The notes under the pieces: generated by a model
What the model saw: the letters and a program-made list of their open reading frames with translations, nothing else
What the model was told of the DNA's origin: nothing
Database searches by the model: none
Made by a program: the position numbers and the translations under genes
From: Glandiceps talaboti
Taxonomy: Eukaryota > Hemichordata > Enteropneusta > Spengelidae
DNA: 64,000 bases
Assembly (NCBI RefSeq): GCF_964340395.1
Contig: NC_135559.1
Location: forward strand, 2,926,501-2,990,500
Direction of reading: 5' to 3'
Part shown: piece after piece, positions 1-13,600 of the stretch
Layout: each line of letters opens with the position of its first letter
Numbering within the stretch: the stretch's first letter is position 1

Positions 1-497
1 CCTGTTTGAATCTCAAGGGTCTTGTAAGGTTTCTACAACCAATCAGCATGCTTCTTTCAAAATCATTCAGATCTCTGTACATATTGACCTTCAAGTGTTG
101 TGTAAGGGTAGTAGTTTGTTTGCTTGTTTTTTCAATTCCTTCAGTGTGCACAGCTGCCAATGTAACACTCATCCTGATTGGCTACTTGAAAGCACAAAAT
201 ACTTGAGATTCAAACAGGATTGTCTATTACACAGGGTTAGATGTGGGATGGCAGTGATCTCCCAGAACAAAACAAATGTCACAACACGATGGAAATAGAA
301 GTAAATAAAAACATCTAGCCACTTTCACTTTATCAGATTTTAATCAGATTGAGTACCACCAGTCAGTGCATATTTTGTAATAATCCATACACTTACCAAT
401 TAAATATAAAAACATAAAAATATGTGTACCACGTCACCAAAATCAGATTATTTTGTTAGCTCTATGGGTCTTGATTTGTGCAATTAACACTAAAACA

Positions 498-503
498 TTT
501 ATT
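498..503 (-). promoter_or_regulatory. Candidate TMCO3 polyadenylation signal
   Basis: TTTATT on the plus strand reads AATAAA on the minus strand, about 1.16 kb beyond the TMCO3 stop codon. It would give a long 3' UTR containing the inverted repeat at 1028-1446. It is a hexamer match only, so the true cleavage site is not established. Confidence 0.3.
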
Positions 504-1027
504 GTTACACTGAAATGGTGTCTTTACTGATCAGCTTGATTATTACTTTCTGATATGTTCAACAAAAACTGTTGTTCAATTTCTTCAGCAATAGCAGCCA
601 GTTTTTTTCTCCTTACCTTTCTAAAAATGAACATAGAGGGAGCATTTCTTTTTTATATTTTGAAGTCGACTGTGCTCTTGAAATACTGTGAACCTGGATA
701 TTTTTGCCACTAGAACATTTTGCGATTTTAGTCTTCGGCTAGTTCTCAACGACTAATTTTTACTAATTACCAGAAAAGTACAACAACACTGGTGTCCTGT
801 GTGTCTGTCTTCATGTATAAGAATGCATTTTAGTCACTTCATATTTTTGTGTTTTTGTTTTCCAAGCGAAAATTTCCAGGTTTACAGTTCTCTGCATATT
901 CCATATAAACCCTATCCAAGAGTACCAGTGCAATGAAATGAATAGATAACATAAGCAAACCAAAAAAGGGCCCAGTGGGTGGGATTATACAAAATTATGT
1001 TTAATGTTACAGTGTATATACAGGTAA

Positions 1028-1446
1028 AACATCAAGGGATCGCTGAACGACTGCGCATATCATACACATTTTATGTTCCCCTATAACAATTTAGTTAGAT
1101 AAGAAACAGGTTTCCCACAGACCACTCATTACAAATATAAAACACCACACTCCTGCCAACAAACAGGCACTGTATGTGCACATGTGCACACATATGACTA
1201 GCCACTTTCAATCAATACACTTGTATGTATCAAAATCTAAGCCTGCAATGTGACGACTTTCAATAGTTTGTTTGTTCCAAAGATGATGTGTGTGTGTGTC
1301 TGTGTATCAGTACGAGTTGGATGATGTTGTTTATATTTGTATTGAGTGGTCTGTGGGAAGCCTGTTTCTTATCTAACTAAATTGTTCTTGGAGAACATAA
1401 AATGTGTATGATATGCACAGTCATTTGACAATCCCTCGATGTTTTA
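1028..1446. repeat. Inverted repeat, arms about 118 and 125 bp, in TMCO3 3' flank or UTR
   Basis: The arm at 1028-1145 and the reverse complement of 1322-1446 match over nearly their full length. Shared blocks include GCATATCATACACATTTTAT, CAATTTAGTTAGATAAGAAA and CCCACAGACCACTCA. A spacer of about 175 bp separates the arms. It may be a MITE with long terminal inverted repeats. If transcribed with TMCO3 it would fold into a long hairpin. Confidence 0.85.
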
Positions 1447-1664
1447 GTTGTATGTGGTGTCGTCCCTTTATATATGTTAGTGTTGACAGCCAGCTCAACC
1501 AAATCTACAATTTTCCATAAAAACCATAAAATGTCTAATATATCATCACTTGTATTATCCAGATTACCAGAACTGCCTTTAGAAATATGTAAATGCATCT
1601 ATGACGCTGTTGTCATAACTACCGTTTTTTTTTTTTTATAATGTTGTTTCTATGGTTTCTTGTG

Positions 1665-4600
1665 TCATCTTATCAAGACTGGTCTATGTGCTTTTCTTCG
1701 TCCACATCGCCATAGTGATACTTTCCATAATACTGGTGCTAGTAGGAGACTCAATGTTGTTATACTTAGAATAAGAAGGTAAACCTGTTGATGAAATAAG
1801 GGAAAAATATATTTATAAGAAAAATCTTTGCTTGTAACGTTAAGATTTATTGCTCTGTATGCAAAGTAATAATGCATAATGACTTTACAAACTGTGATGT
1901 CACTGCAGTGTGGTGTCACAAACTGTGATGTCACTGCACTGTGGTGTCACAAACTGTGATGTCACAAACTTTGATGTCACTGCATTGTGGTTTCACTGCA
2001 CTGTGATGTCACTGTATTGTGGCTTCACAAACTGTGATGTCATTGCATTGTGGTGTCACAAACTGATGTCACTGCACTGTGGTGTCACAACCTGTGATAT
2101 CATTGTTTTGTATTTATAGGACTATGACATAAATACACTGTAAATACAAAACTCTGAAATCATTATTTTGCAGTTCAAAATGGTGTATCATTACACACAT
2201 AAGATACTTACCTCTCTGGACAGCATCCCAAGACGTCTGGCCCTACTACCCAACACAAAGGAAAACTCACTAACTTGAGCAAGACCTGATGCTACAATCC
2301 ATTTGATATGGTTAGTGCCACCAGGAAGGAGTATACCTAGTACAAAGACACCGGTTACAAACTGACAAAAAAATGAAAACAAATTACAGTGTTATCTTTC
2401 CTGTACAAACTTTACTAAGAATTGTTACATCAAATCACACCTTGTTATTGCATACGGTAGATGTGACAAAAATGTTCTACATCGAGGATATTTCTGACTG
2501 TGAATATAATGATATCTCATTTAGAGGGAACACCACTGCATGAAATAAAGACATTACTCAAACTTTGGGTTCTGGTTCATTGCATAATTTTACACCATTT
2601 ACATTACATGCAGTCATTGAAAACTCTGCATTAAAACTTATTCCTTAACTTCTTTACACTTTCAGACATCGTGTTGACATAAAACTGTCCAACTCAACTG
2701 ATTAACATTGTCATATCTTGATCCTCAAAAAAAAAGATATAATTTGTGACATTTATGACTGACTGAATCCATTACAAGCATTACCCTACGAGATATGACA
2801 CTCAGTTACATGTATTGTATTTCTACAGGGTGCAAAGTCATCGTAAAGGACATATGAAGGGTTGTCCTATAGGGTATTTACTGCCCTGTAAGAATCCTAT
2901 AGGACAACAGCATGGACTACAGGCACATGAAGGTTTACCCTATGAGACATGTAACCCAATGACTAATTTTCTACAGGGTACAAAGTTATCCTAAAAGGAA
3001 TATGAAGGGTTGTTCTATAGGGTATTTACTGCCCTATAAGAATCCTACAAGCACATGAAGGTTTACCCTATGAGACATGTAACCCAATGACTAATTTTCT
3101 ACAGGGTACAAAGTTATCCTAAAAGGAATATGAAGGGTTGTTCTATAGGGTATTTACTGCCCTATAAGAATCCTATGGACTACAGGCACATGAAGGTTTA
3201 TCCTGAGACATGTAACTCAGTGACTAAAGGGGGTTTTTCCTAGAGGGCATTTACTGCCCCAGATATCTCTTGTCCAGTCGTTCTATCGATTGAGAATGTG
3301 CCCGACAGTTGTTTTTTTGTATTTTGTAAGTCATAGATGGCAAAATGTATCTTCGAAAGCAAAAATTGGTGAGTGACTAAATCTTACCTTTACAATGACA
3401 ACAATGAAGGTCAAGGTCAATAAGACAGTAAATTCATAGGCAACAAATGTAGGGAAAACATGTAGACCTGAAATATAAACAGAAAAAACCCTCCAGCATT
3501 TGTTTAGTGAATAAAATGAATTGTGTAAAATATTTCACACGTAATAAAGTGGTCAGCTGTTACTTGTCTCTGACAATCTAAAGATAACCATGGCTAATGC
3601 AAACCTCCTTGGCAATACACAAGTGTGAAGCCAATAGAGATATTATTAACCCGACGTGTGAAAATGTGTGGAATTGAACTTCCAGTAAATGTTATTCCTA
3701 TGGGCTCCATGCATGTACATTGAGATTTGCAATAGGGGTATCTACTAAGTAGAAAAAAACCCACATGCCAATAGTCAGAAAAACAAAAGATTTCATACAT
3801 TGGTCACTAGGAGTGCTGTTTGGAGACTGCTTAGTCTCCTTTGAAAAAATACCACTTTCCAGTGTTTCACAGCCAAAGTTGGCGGCATTTTGAACCTAAG
3901 TTTTATTTGCCTCAAAATAAATCTGTCAAAATGGAATGACTTTCAGTAGTAAATTCTTGGTAACAACTGGTAATTATGGTATCTTTATATAAATATATTT
4001 CTATGGATATGGCCACATGTATTAATTTAGAGTGATCTGCCTTAAAGGTACGCTGTAGTCAATTTCTTCAGTCACAACAAAGTAGTGTAGTCTGTAAGGT
4101 ACATGATAGGGCGCCCTCACACATTGGTCAGCTCCTCTCAGATAGTGGTCGACTGATGTGTGAGGGCGCCCCATCACGGCGAGAGGAGGCCGGTGAGGTG
4201 GAGTGACACGACATATCTTACAGTCTAAACAAAGTGGAGACGAAGTAAGAAAAACTGCCTTTGAGCAAGTTTTGAACATTAGTGTAATTATGTATACCGC
4301 TGTCACTGGGTGTACTTATACAGCTGTTACTGGGTGTACTTACCAATGGAGGCAAAGAAGAGACATGCAAAGAAATCTCTGACAGGTTCTGTCAGAATAG
4401 CTACTTCTTCAGCCATACTACCATGTGATTGTGAACTGATGATAACACCTGACAGAAAACATCCCAACTCCATAGATATACCAAGCAAATCTGTTACCTG
4501 GCAACAAATATACAGTAAAGTTTAGTGGTCATCTCATATAAAGGTCTGAGTGAAGTGTTCTAAAAACAAAGATGAAAAATTGCTTGAGTTCCGTAAGTTC

Positions 4601-7600
4601 TTATCTGTTTCTCGTTGTGTTCATTCTCATTCCATACATTTTTTTTTTTACATTCTCTAATTATTGACTTGATCACTTTTTAACGTACATCGATAGTTTA
4701 CTATTACGGTTGTAGTGTATTCATCTACCATTTCATTTACATGATTTTAACATCTACGTATTGTAATTTCCTTCTGAAGAAGATCATTTGTGTGTGTGTG
4801 GTTAAAATCGTTGAAAATAAAGTAATTTTACCAAAGACAAATGAACTTGTTTACGTTTCAACCCCAGTATCCTGTATTTTAAAAGTCTATGTCTCTTATC
4901 TGGTATATCAATTTTGTAGATAGACTGACAGTAGCCTTTACTATGAACTCAAAGATGATGGATCAGGCAAGATGTATTAATAATTTCATAAAATGCAAAC
5001 ACCATTTTTAGTGTGAAAAAGGGAAACACTAAATTATCTATCAACTGAAGAAGAAGGTTATATGCCTCTGAAAGCTTACACAATTATCAATACATTGTAC
5101 TGTGAATCTCAGAGGGCTACCAGAATAACTCTAATTACAACAATGTATGTAATGTATTCATAACTTACCATTAACATAACAAAGGCTAGGCCAAGAGATC
5201 CTAACATGATCATCTCATGACTTCCATGTTGTCTTAATTTGTGATAAAATGGTGGCACTACGTATTTACTGGTAGCAACACTAAGTGCCAACACAAAGGC
5301 CATTGCTGAAAAATAAAACAGCACATCTCATTTGTGAAGTAACCATATATTGTAGGTTTGTTACATCAATTAATTGTACGTAACTTACTATGAATAAGTC
5401 ACTCAGTAACTTATGATTTTGATGATCAGCTAGATTTGCCAATATTCTAAGTTAGACATGGATTTGAATAATAACTATAATTCCAATATACCATAATCAG
5501 TTACCAACCAACCAGCCAACCGACCAACCATGTGCCAAATTCCACACCCACCCATCCATCCATCCATCCATCCATCCATCCATCCATCCATCCATCCATC
5601 CATCCACCCACCCACCCACCCACCCACCCACCCATCCATCCATCTATCCATCCATCCATCTATCCATCCATCCATCCATCCCTCCATCCATCCATCCATC
5701 CACCCACCCACCCACCCACCCACCCATCCATTCATTCCTAAAGTGTTAAACACCTCTCAGCACTGTTGTGTTCATGCTATTGGTGATAAATGGTTAGACC
5801 AACCATATGAGTCAGATGTAGTTTTGCTTTGAAATAATCCTGGTTAGAGGTCTGGTGACTTTGAAGTGGAAGTGAGTTCCAATGATTTGGAGTATCAGCC
5901 AAGAATGCATGATCTCTGTAGGTAGTTTGTTTGTAATTTGTCATTGTAAGCATATTCTTGACTCAACTGAACGATAAGCCATGTTGCTCTGCCCATAACA
6001 ACATTGGACAATGCATGAATGCACCCAACATTGCATACAGTACAGACTGACTTTTGACTTACCAGTGGCTAGTTTAATAAGTAGCCAGATAGTCCTGATA
6101 ATGTCCATGATGGTCATACCCTGCTGTGTTGTTACTGTAGGTAGTTGTGATCCTGCCATAGCTGGCAGTATTGCTATCAATAGACCTAGTTGGACATCTT
6201 GAACTACTAGAATACCAAGTAATGTTGTACTGTATTCACCTTCTCCTTGGCCTGGTATCATAAAAGGTAATATGACATCATACAAATATTTATACACATA
6301 CCTATCAACAACATGCTGTAAACTGCTTAATATGTTTGTGCAAGGTACAGTTTTTGTGAGTGTCTTGTGGAATAGGAGATTCTCGTGATATAACACAGTT
6401 TATATGTTATGTATGGATGGATGGTTTGTTTATTAATTAAAGGGGAACAAAAGTGGAACTGATTTCATTTAGCTGCATTTCTTTATACTAAGGGAACCAA
6501 GAAAAGTTATTTTCTACCAATTCTGCAATACATGACCTCTGTGACATAGAGTTATAAAATTGACAAATCTGGCTTAGAAGAGGCCCAGTAAACACTGGAA
6601 TGAAGAATTATGGGAATTTAACAAAGTTAAGAGCTTCACACATCTTGAAGCCTTGTCCCAACAATACTGAAACTATAACTTTATGAAAATAGGAAAAGAG
6701 GAATTTGTGTATTCAGTACCTGCATCTTGTACTATCTCCCCTGAGTAGTCAGTTTCTGACATTTGTTCTTTGTTCAATATGTACCGTAGTAATATACAAG
6801 TGTATACATGGTTGTGAACTGTAATGAGTTTGTGTTTGTATTACATGCTTCAATCATGCCATTGTCCCATATACATTATTATTATTATATATAGTATTAT
6901 TATCATAAATTATTGTAAATGTATGTGGGATACTTGCTAGGGCATGTGATGCTTTAGCCCATGGGTAATCAGTAATGTAGATAACAGCTGGTTACTGGTC
7001 ACAATGCCTAGTTATAACAGCTATGTGACCAGTTATGAAATTTTGGAAAGTACTCAACGATCACTGAACAAAACCCACCTAAGTTTGAAAAATCAAACAC
7101 GACTTCCACAGAAGTTTCAATACTTATACAAAAAAAGGAACACCTTGTCTAAATTGTGAGTTTTACAAGATGCTCTCAAATGTTGCAATTTATATAAATA
7201 AAAATCATATATTACACAACAACAAAACTTTCAGTCCGTTACTGACCATGCAAGCATGCAATACTTATTTATTTAATTATTTATCTATTCAACACAACAC
7301 AAAACCAGCTATGGAAGCTGTTTTACGGTTAACATACAAATGAATGTGTCTGTAGTTAGGTGAGTGTTGTTTTGTGATATGACAATATAAACACATGCAA
7401 TTAAATATATCTAATTAGTACCGGGTATAATGCTAATCTTGACAAAGATATGTCCTGATCTTCAACTTTAAGACTACAAACCTAATTGTATAGTCTCATT
7501 GGTACTACAACAGCACAGGATTACTATAAGGTACAGTAGTACACAGCAGATACTCAGAGGTTCAATTATTAACACATAGAAATGATATATATTTAAAACG

Positions 7601-10600
7601 ATGACATGACTTTGTTTGCACACACATATATGATAAAGATAGCTACATAGAAACAGGACAAAGGTATAATTTCAAAATAAAGATAAATGTATGGATAACA
7701 GATAAATACAGAATGACATATACAAACACTGCTTACGCTGATAATATTCACAAAATAAACTGTAGAAGTTTATCAGGGCAAACCAAGAATGAATCCACTA
7801 AGAATTACAGCATTGGCTTGATTACGATATGAAGAAATCCAATAATCAGGGTTAGTTAAGGACACATTACTGGTAGGAAATATTATTATTTATAAGCCAT
7901 GCACACAATATGACTTTTTACATGCACTTGTTCTTTTCAGATATTAATTTTGTTTACTTAGATATAATTCTTTCAATTTTTCAATGTACTAGTATTCTGT
8001 TCACTCTGTCTGGTATATAGTATGATGGTATATATTTTCAAATAAGTGTCAAATTATGACCTCCGTGTGTACTTCTAGACACTACTTCAAGATGAAGCCT
8101 CAATCTTTTCATCTTTCATCCACAGATGTATCAAGTAGTACAGCTGGAAAGAACTGACTAATGAGGAGGAAATGATACAATGTATCTTACAGTCCTAACA
8201 GGTAGTCTGTATACTCAAATTAACTAATATAGTAAAGAATTTAAAAGCCATTTAATTTAAACACCAAGCAACATGAAACCCTTGAGTAACCAATTCACAA
8301 CCCTTGTCTATCCAATGTTATGGCAAATTTGCTATAATACAACATTATGCAAGCACCAAGCGAAGCCAAAATCTTGTGTTAAACTTTAATAGACCTTGGC
8401 TTACCTGTAGACTTCAAGGACTATCACTACTTACACTATTTTGCTATCCTAACTGACATTTTTTTTTGAATTTATGCTCTGTTTTCTTGAATACATTCAA
8501 AAAAGAAAAACGTCAGTTTATATACAGAACAGCATAAGTAGTGATAGTCCTTGAAGTCTATACAGGTAGGCTAAATAAACCTATACATTTTGCTATAATA
8601 AGGCATTTAAAAAGCCATGCAAACACCAAGCAAAGCCAAACCCTCATCTAACCTCTAAATGCATCGGCAAGCCTGGTCTTACGTTACTGCAATAAGGCAT
8701 TTGATAGCCATGCAAACACCAAGCAAAGCCAAACCCTCATCTAACCTCTAAATGCATCGGCAAGCCTGGTCTTATGTTACTGCAATAAAGTATTTGATAG
8801 CCAAGCAAACACCAAGCAAAGTGAAACACTTGCCTAACCCATATATTCAAATTTGCTGTATTAAGATATTTGAAAAGCAAGCAGAGCTTATCCCTTGTCA
8901 AATCTATATATTAAAATTTTATTGGCATCTAAAGCCATGCAAACACCAAGCAAAGCGAAACCCTTGTCTAACCTTTAAATACATCAGCAAAGTCTAACTC
9001 TGATTCACTGCTGCATTTACCATGACTACCTGCTGGGGGTGAGGAGAGGCAAATCACACAATATCATACATAATACTACCGATATGTTTACCATGACTGT
9101 CTGGTCTGCTGGGGGAGCGGGAAGAGGCTAATCACACAATACATAATAACATAACATGCATTACATTGAATTGGAGAAAAGACGTGATGAACTGTTATGT
9201 TTGTATAAAGATATCGATATGTTACTGGTATTAGTTAGTAGTATATCTACTAAATGAGACTAAGACAGAAACTGTCAAAGCATTGTGTGGAATTTGAGAC
9301 TGTGAGCAGTAGTAAATGCACAGTAAATTGAGTGTGGTGAGAAAGATGGTAAGGTCTGGATACGCAACCATGTTACATGCTAGCACTACATATGCACTAC
9401 TATAGATACCACATATGTAACAAGATTTAAACAAACATTACTGTCTCTGCTATATCATGAACTTGGATTCATCAATTATAATAAAAGTTGTGTGCGTGTG
9501 GGGGGGGGGGAGAGACAAAATGTAAACAAAACATTCTGAGCAATCAACTTGCACATCAGTAATAATCCACTATTCAGCTCAGCAAGTGTTGTCAGCTAAC
9601 ACTGATTAACAGGCCTATCAACAAGTGATAACTTATTAGAAATCAAATGCTAATTAGCTGATCAACAGGTGGGGACAGCGTATTAATTTAACAATTGGCC
9701 AATCACAAGTTAATCATTCAGTGAATTCTGTACAGCTAATTGGTCTATCAACAGGTTTTCAATCATTGATTGACTGACAAAGGGATTGTGACTTGAAAAG
9801 CATTCAAAAATAAGGTAAAGGAAGAAGTTGTGGAAGTTGGAAGAAGAACGTTGTGATGATAATTCATAATTACTGATAAGGTTAATCTCCAGTTTATGTA
9901 CTTTATTATTACAATCCTAATAATCTATGTTTTGTTTTGTATGTTGTAAACTTGTAGAGGGGTTGCATCTGTGTTGTACACATTATATAGCATGGGGGCG
10001 GGGGAGACAAACAGAAAATATGGAGACACACAGAACCATGTGAATGATAATCAATTATCACACTGGTGAATGAAAGTATATGTGACATGTACTGATGAAA
10101 ACAATGAAATGGTGATATGGGAGCGATGTAAGGAAGACCTATCTTTGAATTGATGAGTTTCTGGTCCCAAGATGCACTGCATGAGACGACGTCACCTACA
10201 TTATTACCTTTGGCTTGTTTTCTCTTTATTACATTTGAAATAACATTTTCATTGTGAAATCATAGAACAACATGCTGACCTCTTTAATTGTGCACGATTT
10301 TATAGAACAAAGACTAAATGTCATCAACGACAGAGAAAGATTTTACTGATAAACCCAGGGTGAAATCAGGTGACAACCATCCCTGAGTAGTGTGTGCAAC
10401 CCCTCCTGCACATACACTGATACAGAATAATATGGCATTGTATGGGGAGACGCACAATGCATCTTGGAACCAGCAACAGGTCTATGGTACAAATATGACA
10501 TGGTTCCAAGAATCAATAGGACAGTACAACTATATTGTTCTTCTTTCAATCTATTAATATGGAAAACATCCTATGGACAAACTAAGATAGATACAAACTA

Positions 10601-13600
10601 AATTGGCATCTGGTAGATTACACAAGTGAATGATAGATAGCAGTGTTTGCATGATCATGTGGATATAATCGTCCTGTTATCGAGATTGTGTATACAGGGC
10701 TCGAAATTAACTTTTTTCTTTGGTAGTCCTAGTGGGCCACCGATTTCAGAAATTGGTAGCCCAAGGATTGTGACCTGTAGTCCCATATTCCTGAACTGAA
10801 AACAAATTTCCTCTATTGGAAATATATGTGTTATTAAAATTCTTTCATGTCCATAAATCTAAGACTTCCATCTTCATCACATAATCAGTGGTAGCCTGAG
10901 TGGGCTACCAGCTGCAAATTATGGTAGCCCCATGACAAGAATTTGTAGTCTGTGGGCATGGGACTACTGTTAATTTCGAGCCCTGGTATAAAAACACCAT
11001 GATGAAGTTGAAAGTGCTCTAACTGGAGATGCTGTAACCTAAAATGCCTTATTACATCAACACCCACTGAGAGTTTATACAAACATGTCACAATAATAGA
11101 TTTAGTTTATGTCCATGTTTGCTTATTGATAATTGATCTGCCACTGTTGTTATTAAAATTCAAAATTAAGGTTTGCCATACCAAAAACTTTCACAACTAT
11201 AGAATAGACAGGAACAATGGATAATTTAAAAGCATCTTTTCAAGGTCAAACACTTCCATCATATGTACCTCTTAAAATTGATGTCTTTGTGGTAATAATC
11301 ATATTTCATGAGAGACAACTGTGTCCATTATCATAAAAAATATTGATTTTCAAATATTAATCTAGATCATATTGTATCAAATGCTTTTATTGATTTTGAG
11401 CTTAAACATAAAGATGCTAGTAATAGACATATTTTATTGCATCAGTATCATAACAGCCATTCCGATGTTTCAAAATTATTTTTAACTGAGTTTCATTTTT
11501 ACTGCAGTTGGGTTTGCCAGTTCATACAGACATCTTGTGGTTATCGGGAAGAAACCAATAACACAGAAACCATATGGAAAACAATGGAAAACATAACTAC
11601 CTGAACTAGACACTCAAATATGAAAAAAAAATTAAAAATAAAATAAAAAATCAACCTATCCTACCTATTTTAAAATTAAATGTAACCGAAACCACACAAT
11701 TTTTTTTTAAGCCTCACCTACAAATAATCCACCTTTTCAAGCAATATATTTGTTACCCTCCACAATTTAATGAAATGCCATATAATCAAAATTTAATTTT
11801 GACAGCTGTCCCATGTATCAAATCCCTGTAGCTGTACACCACATGTTTTTAACAAAAGTAACTAAATTAAACCCTTGCCTGCTTACACCGTTCAATAAAC
11901 ACAGAAACAAATAAAACCACCCAGTTCTCCATATGAATAAAATAATAACGTGCAGGCCAAAGAGCCAAAACCAAATTCCATCTCCACTATAACTTGTTTG
12001 CATGAGTTTAAAAACATGCCAAATTCTGATTGTTGAATTTTACCTAGTACGGAACCCCGTCTTATCATATCAAAAGAGTCTGTCTTGTCTTTGGGAGTTG
12101 GGCGATCGTAGTAACCTAGTTTGAAATATGGTTGAATAGAAAGGAGATAGTACATGTATATTGATTTAGAAATGATGACAATGGTGAGAGTGAATGTGAC
12201 AATGTCGGGTGGACAGCTGAAATGAAAGTGTATTAATTTCAGACTATAGTAGAGCTCAAGAATTGCTTTCAGACTGAATTAGCATTGTACTACTACTACT
12301 AGCACAGTGTTAACAACATTGGTCAGGCATGAAAACCTCCCTAACATGTAAAGTAACTGGAAAGGTTAATGTTTATGCCAGCACAATTTCAACACTTGGC
12401 TAGCACAGTGTTAATACAGGGCTAGCACTATATAGTAACTGGAAAGGTTAATGTCTATGCCAGCATAATTTCAACACTTTGCTAGAATGTTTACGCTAGT
12501 CCAGACACCAATGTTGTATCAAATCATCTCTTCAACCCTATCTGGCTAAATGAGAAATCATGAACCAAACTAAATCTTTAGATTCAATGAAGGATAGCAT
12601 TATTAACACTAACACATCACAAGCATGTGTTAGCAAGATTTTAACACTTGGTTTATAGCACAGTGCTGACATGTCAAATCAGAAAGGTATTCTTGAGCTG
12701 TACTATAGAAGAATGTCAGTTCTATGAGAAAGGAAGAATGACTGTGTAAATGAAGAAGAAATCAGAAAAAGAACAAAGTGGAACATAAATCATTTTATGA
12801 AGCTAGGTTTGATTCTAACACTACACTATGAGGTCTGAGTGATGTACTGCCTTACACGTACTGGGTAGGTAGCATATTCTAAGGTCACATCAAGATTAGA
12901 CACTGGGGCTAAAGGTTATAGTAACTACCTCTTCTCATCATAATTCTTTTTGAAATATACTGAGTAATGATGTCATGGGATTTGAGGTCAAAGGTGAGGG
13001 TTAAAGGTCATGCATGGCGATAACTTCTCACCATCACTATCCTTTCGGTGTGTGAGTAATTGGTAATGAAACTTAGAATGCAATTTAGATCTAAGGTTTA
13101 GGTGAGGTTTTAACATCACAAATGATTTCTTATCAGATTCCCCATTTTTCAGAAACTTAACAATTTAACAACTGAGTATGGATGTAATTATGGTCGTCAA
13201 TGAAGTCTTGGGTCAAAGGTGAGAGTTTAAATGTCAAGACAAATGACCTCTTACCTGTATCCTTTTCTTGGGAACCTAGAAATTTGACAACCAGAGGTGT
13301 ACTGGATAGAGAGAGACATGCTGCTACAAAAACACTTTGACTTGGAATGATATGTAAGAGGTAACCCCAAATTAAACCAAATATCATCATCAATATCGTC
13401 ATGGCACCACTACCAAACACAGCTACCCTCCACACCTGTAGGAAAGACGAATTCATGAAATGTAGTAATGAGCATATTGAATTATCTTTGTCCTGTTCCA
13501 TAGGTGGATAATTCAACAAGGAGATATGGATGATGAAGACAATATTGTAATGTTCGACACTATGTATACATTTACACAAACATTTCATCATCATCAATTT

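Larger units (their letters stand above)
6252..12043 (-). other. Large TMCO3 intron (5.8 kb); no additional gene seen
   Basis: Between the exons 12115-12044 and 6251-6063. Contents recognised: a foldback element near 8401-8573, degenerate tandem repeats at 8590-8980, a hAT-like MITE at 10695-10985 and short AT-rich runs. About 9560-9790 has loosely repeated CTATCAACAGG-containing segments. No coding exon, tRNA or other RNA gene could be supported. Confidence 0.6.

Noticed and set aside
12250-12480. GCTAGCACAGTGTTAA repeats as binding-site clusters
   Set aside because: They lie inside a MITE and are explained by its internal repeats.
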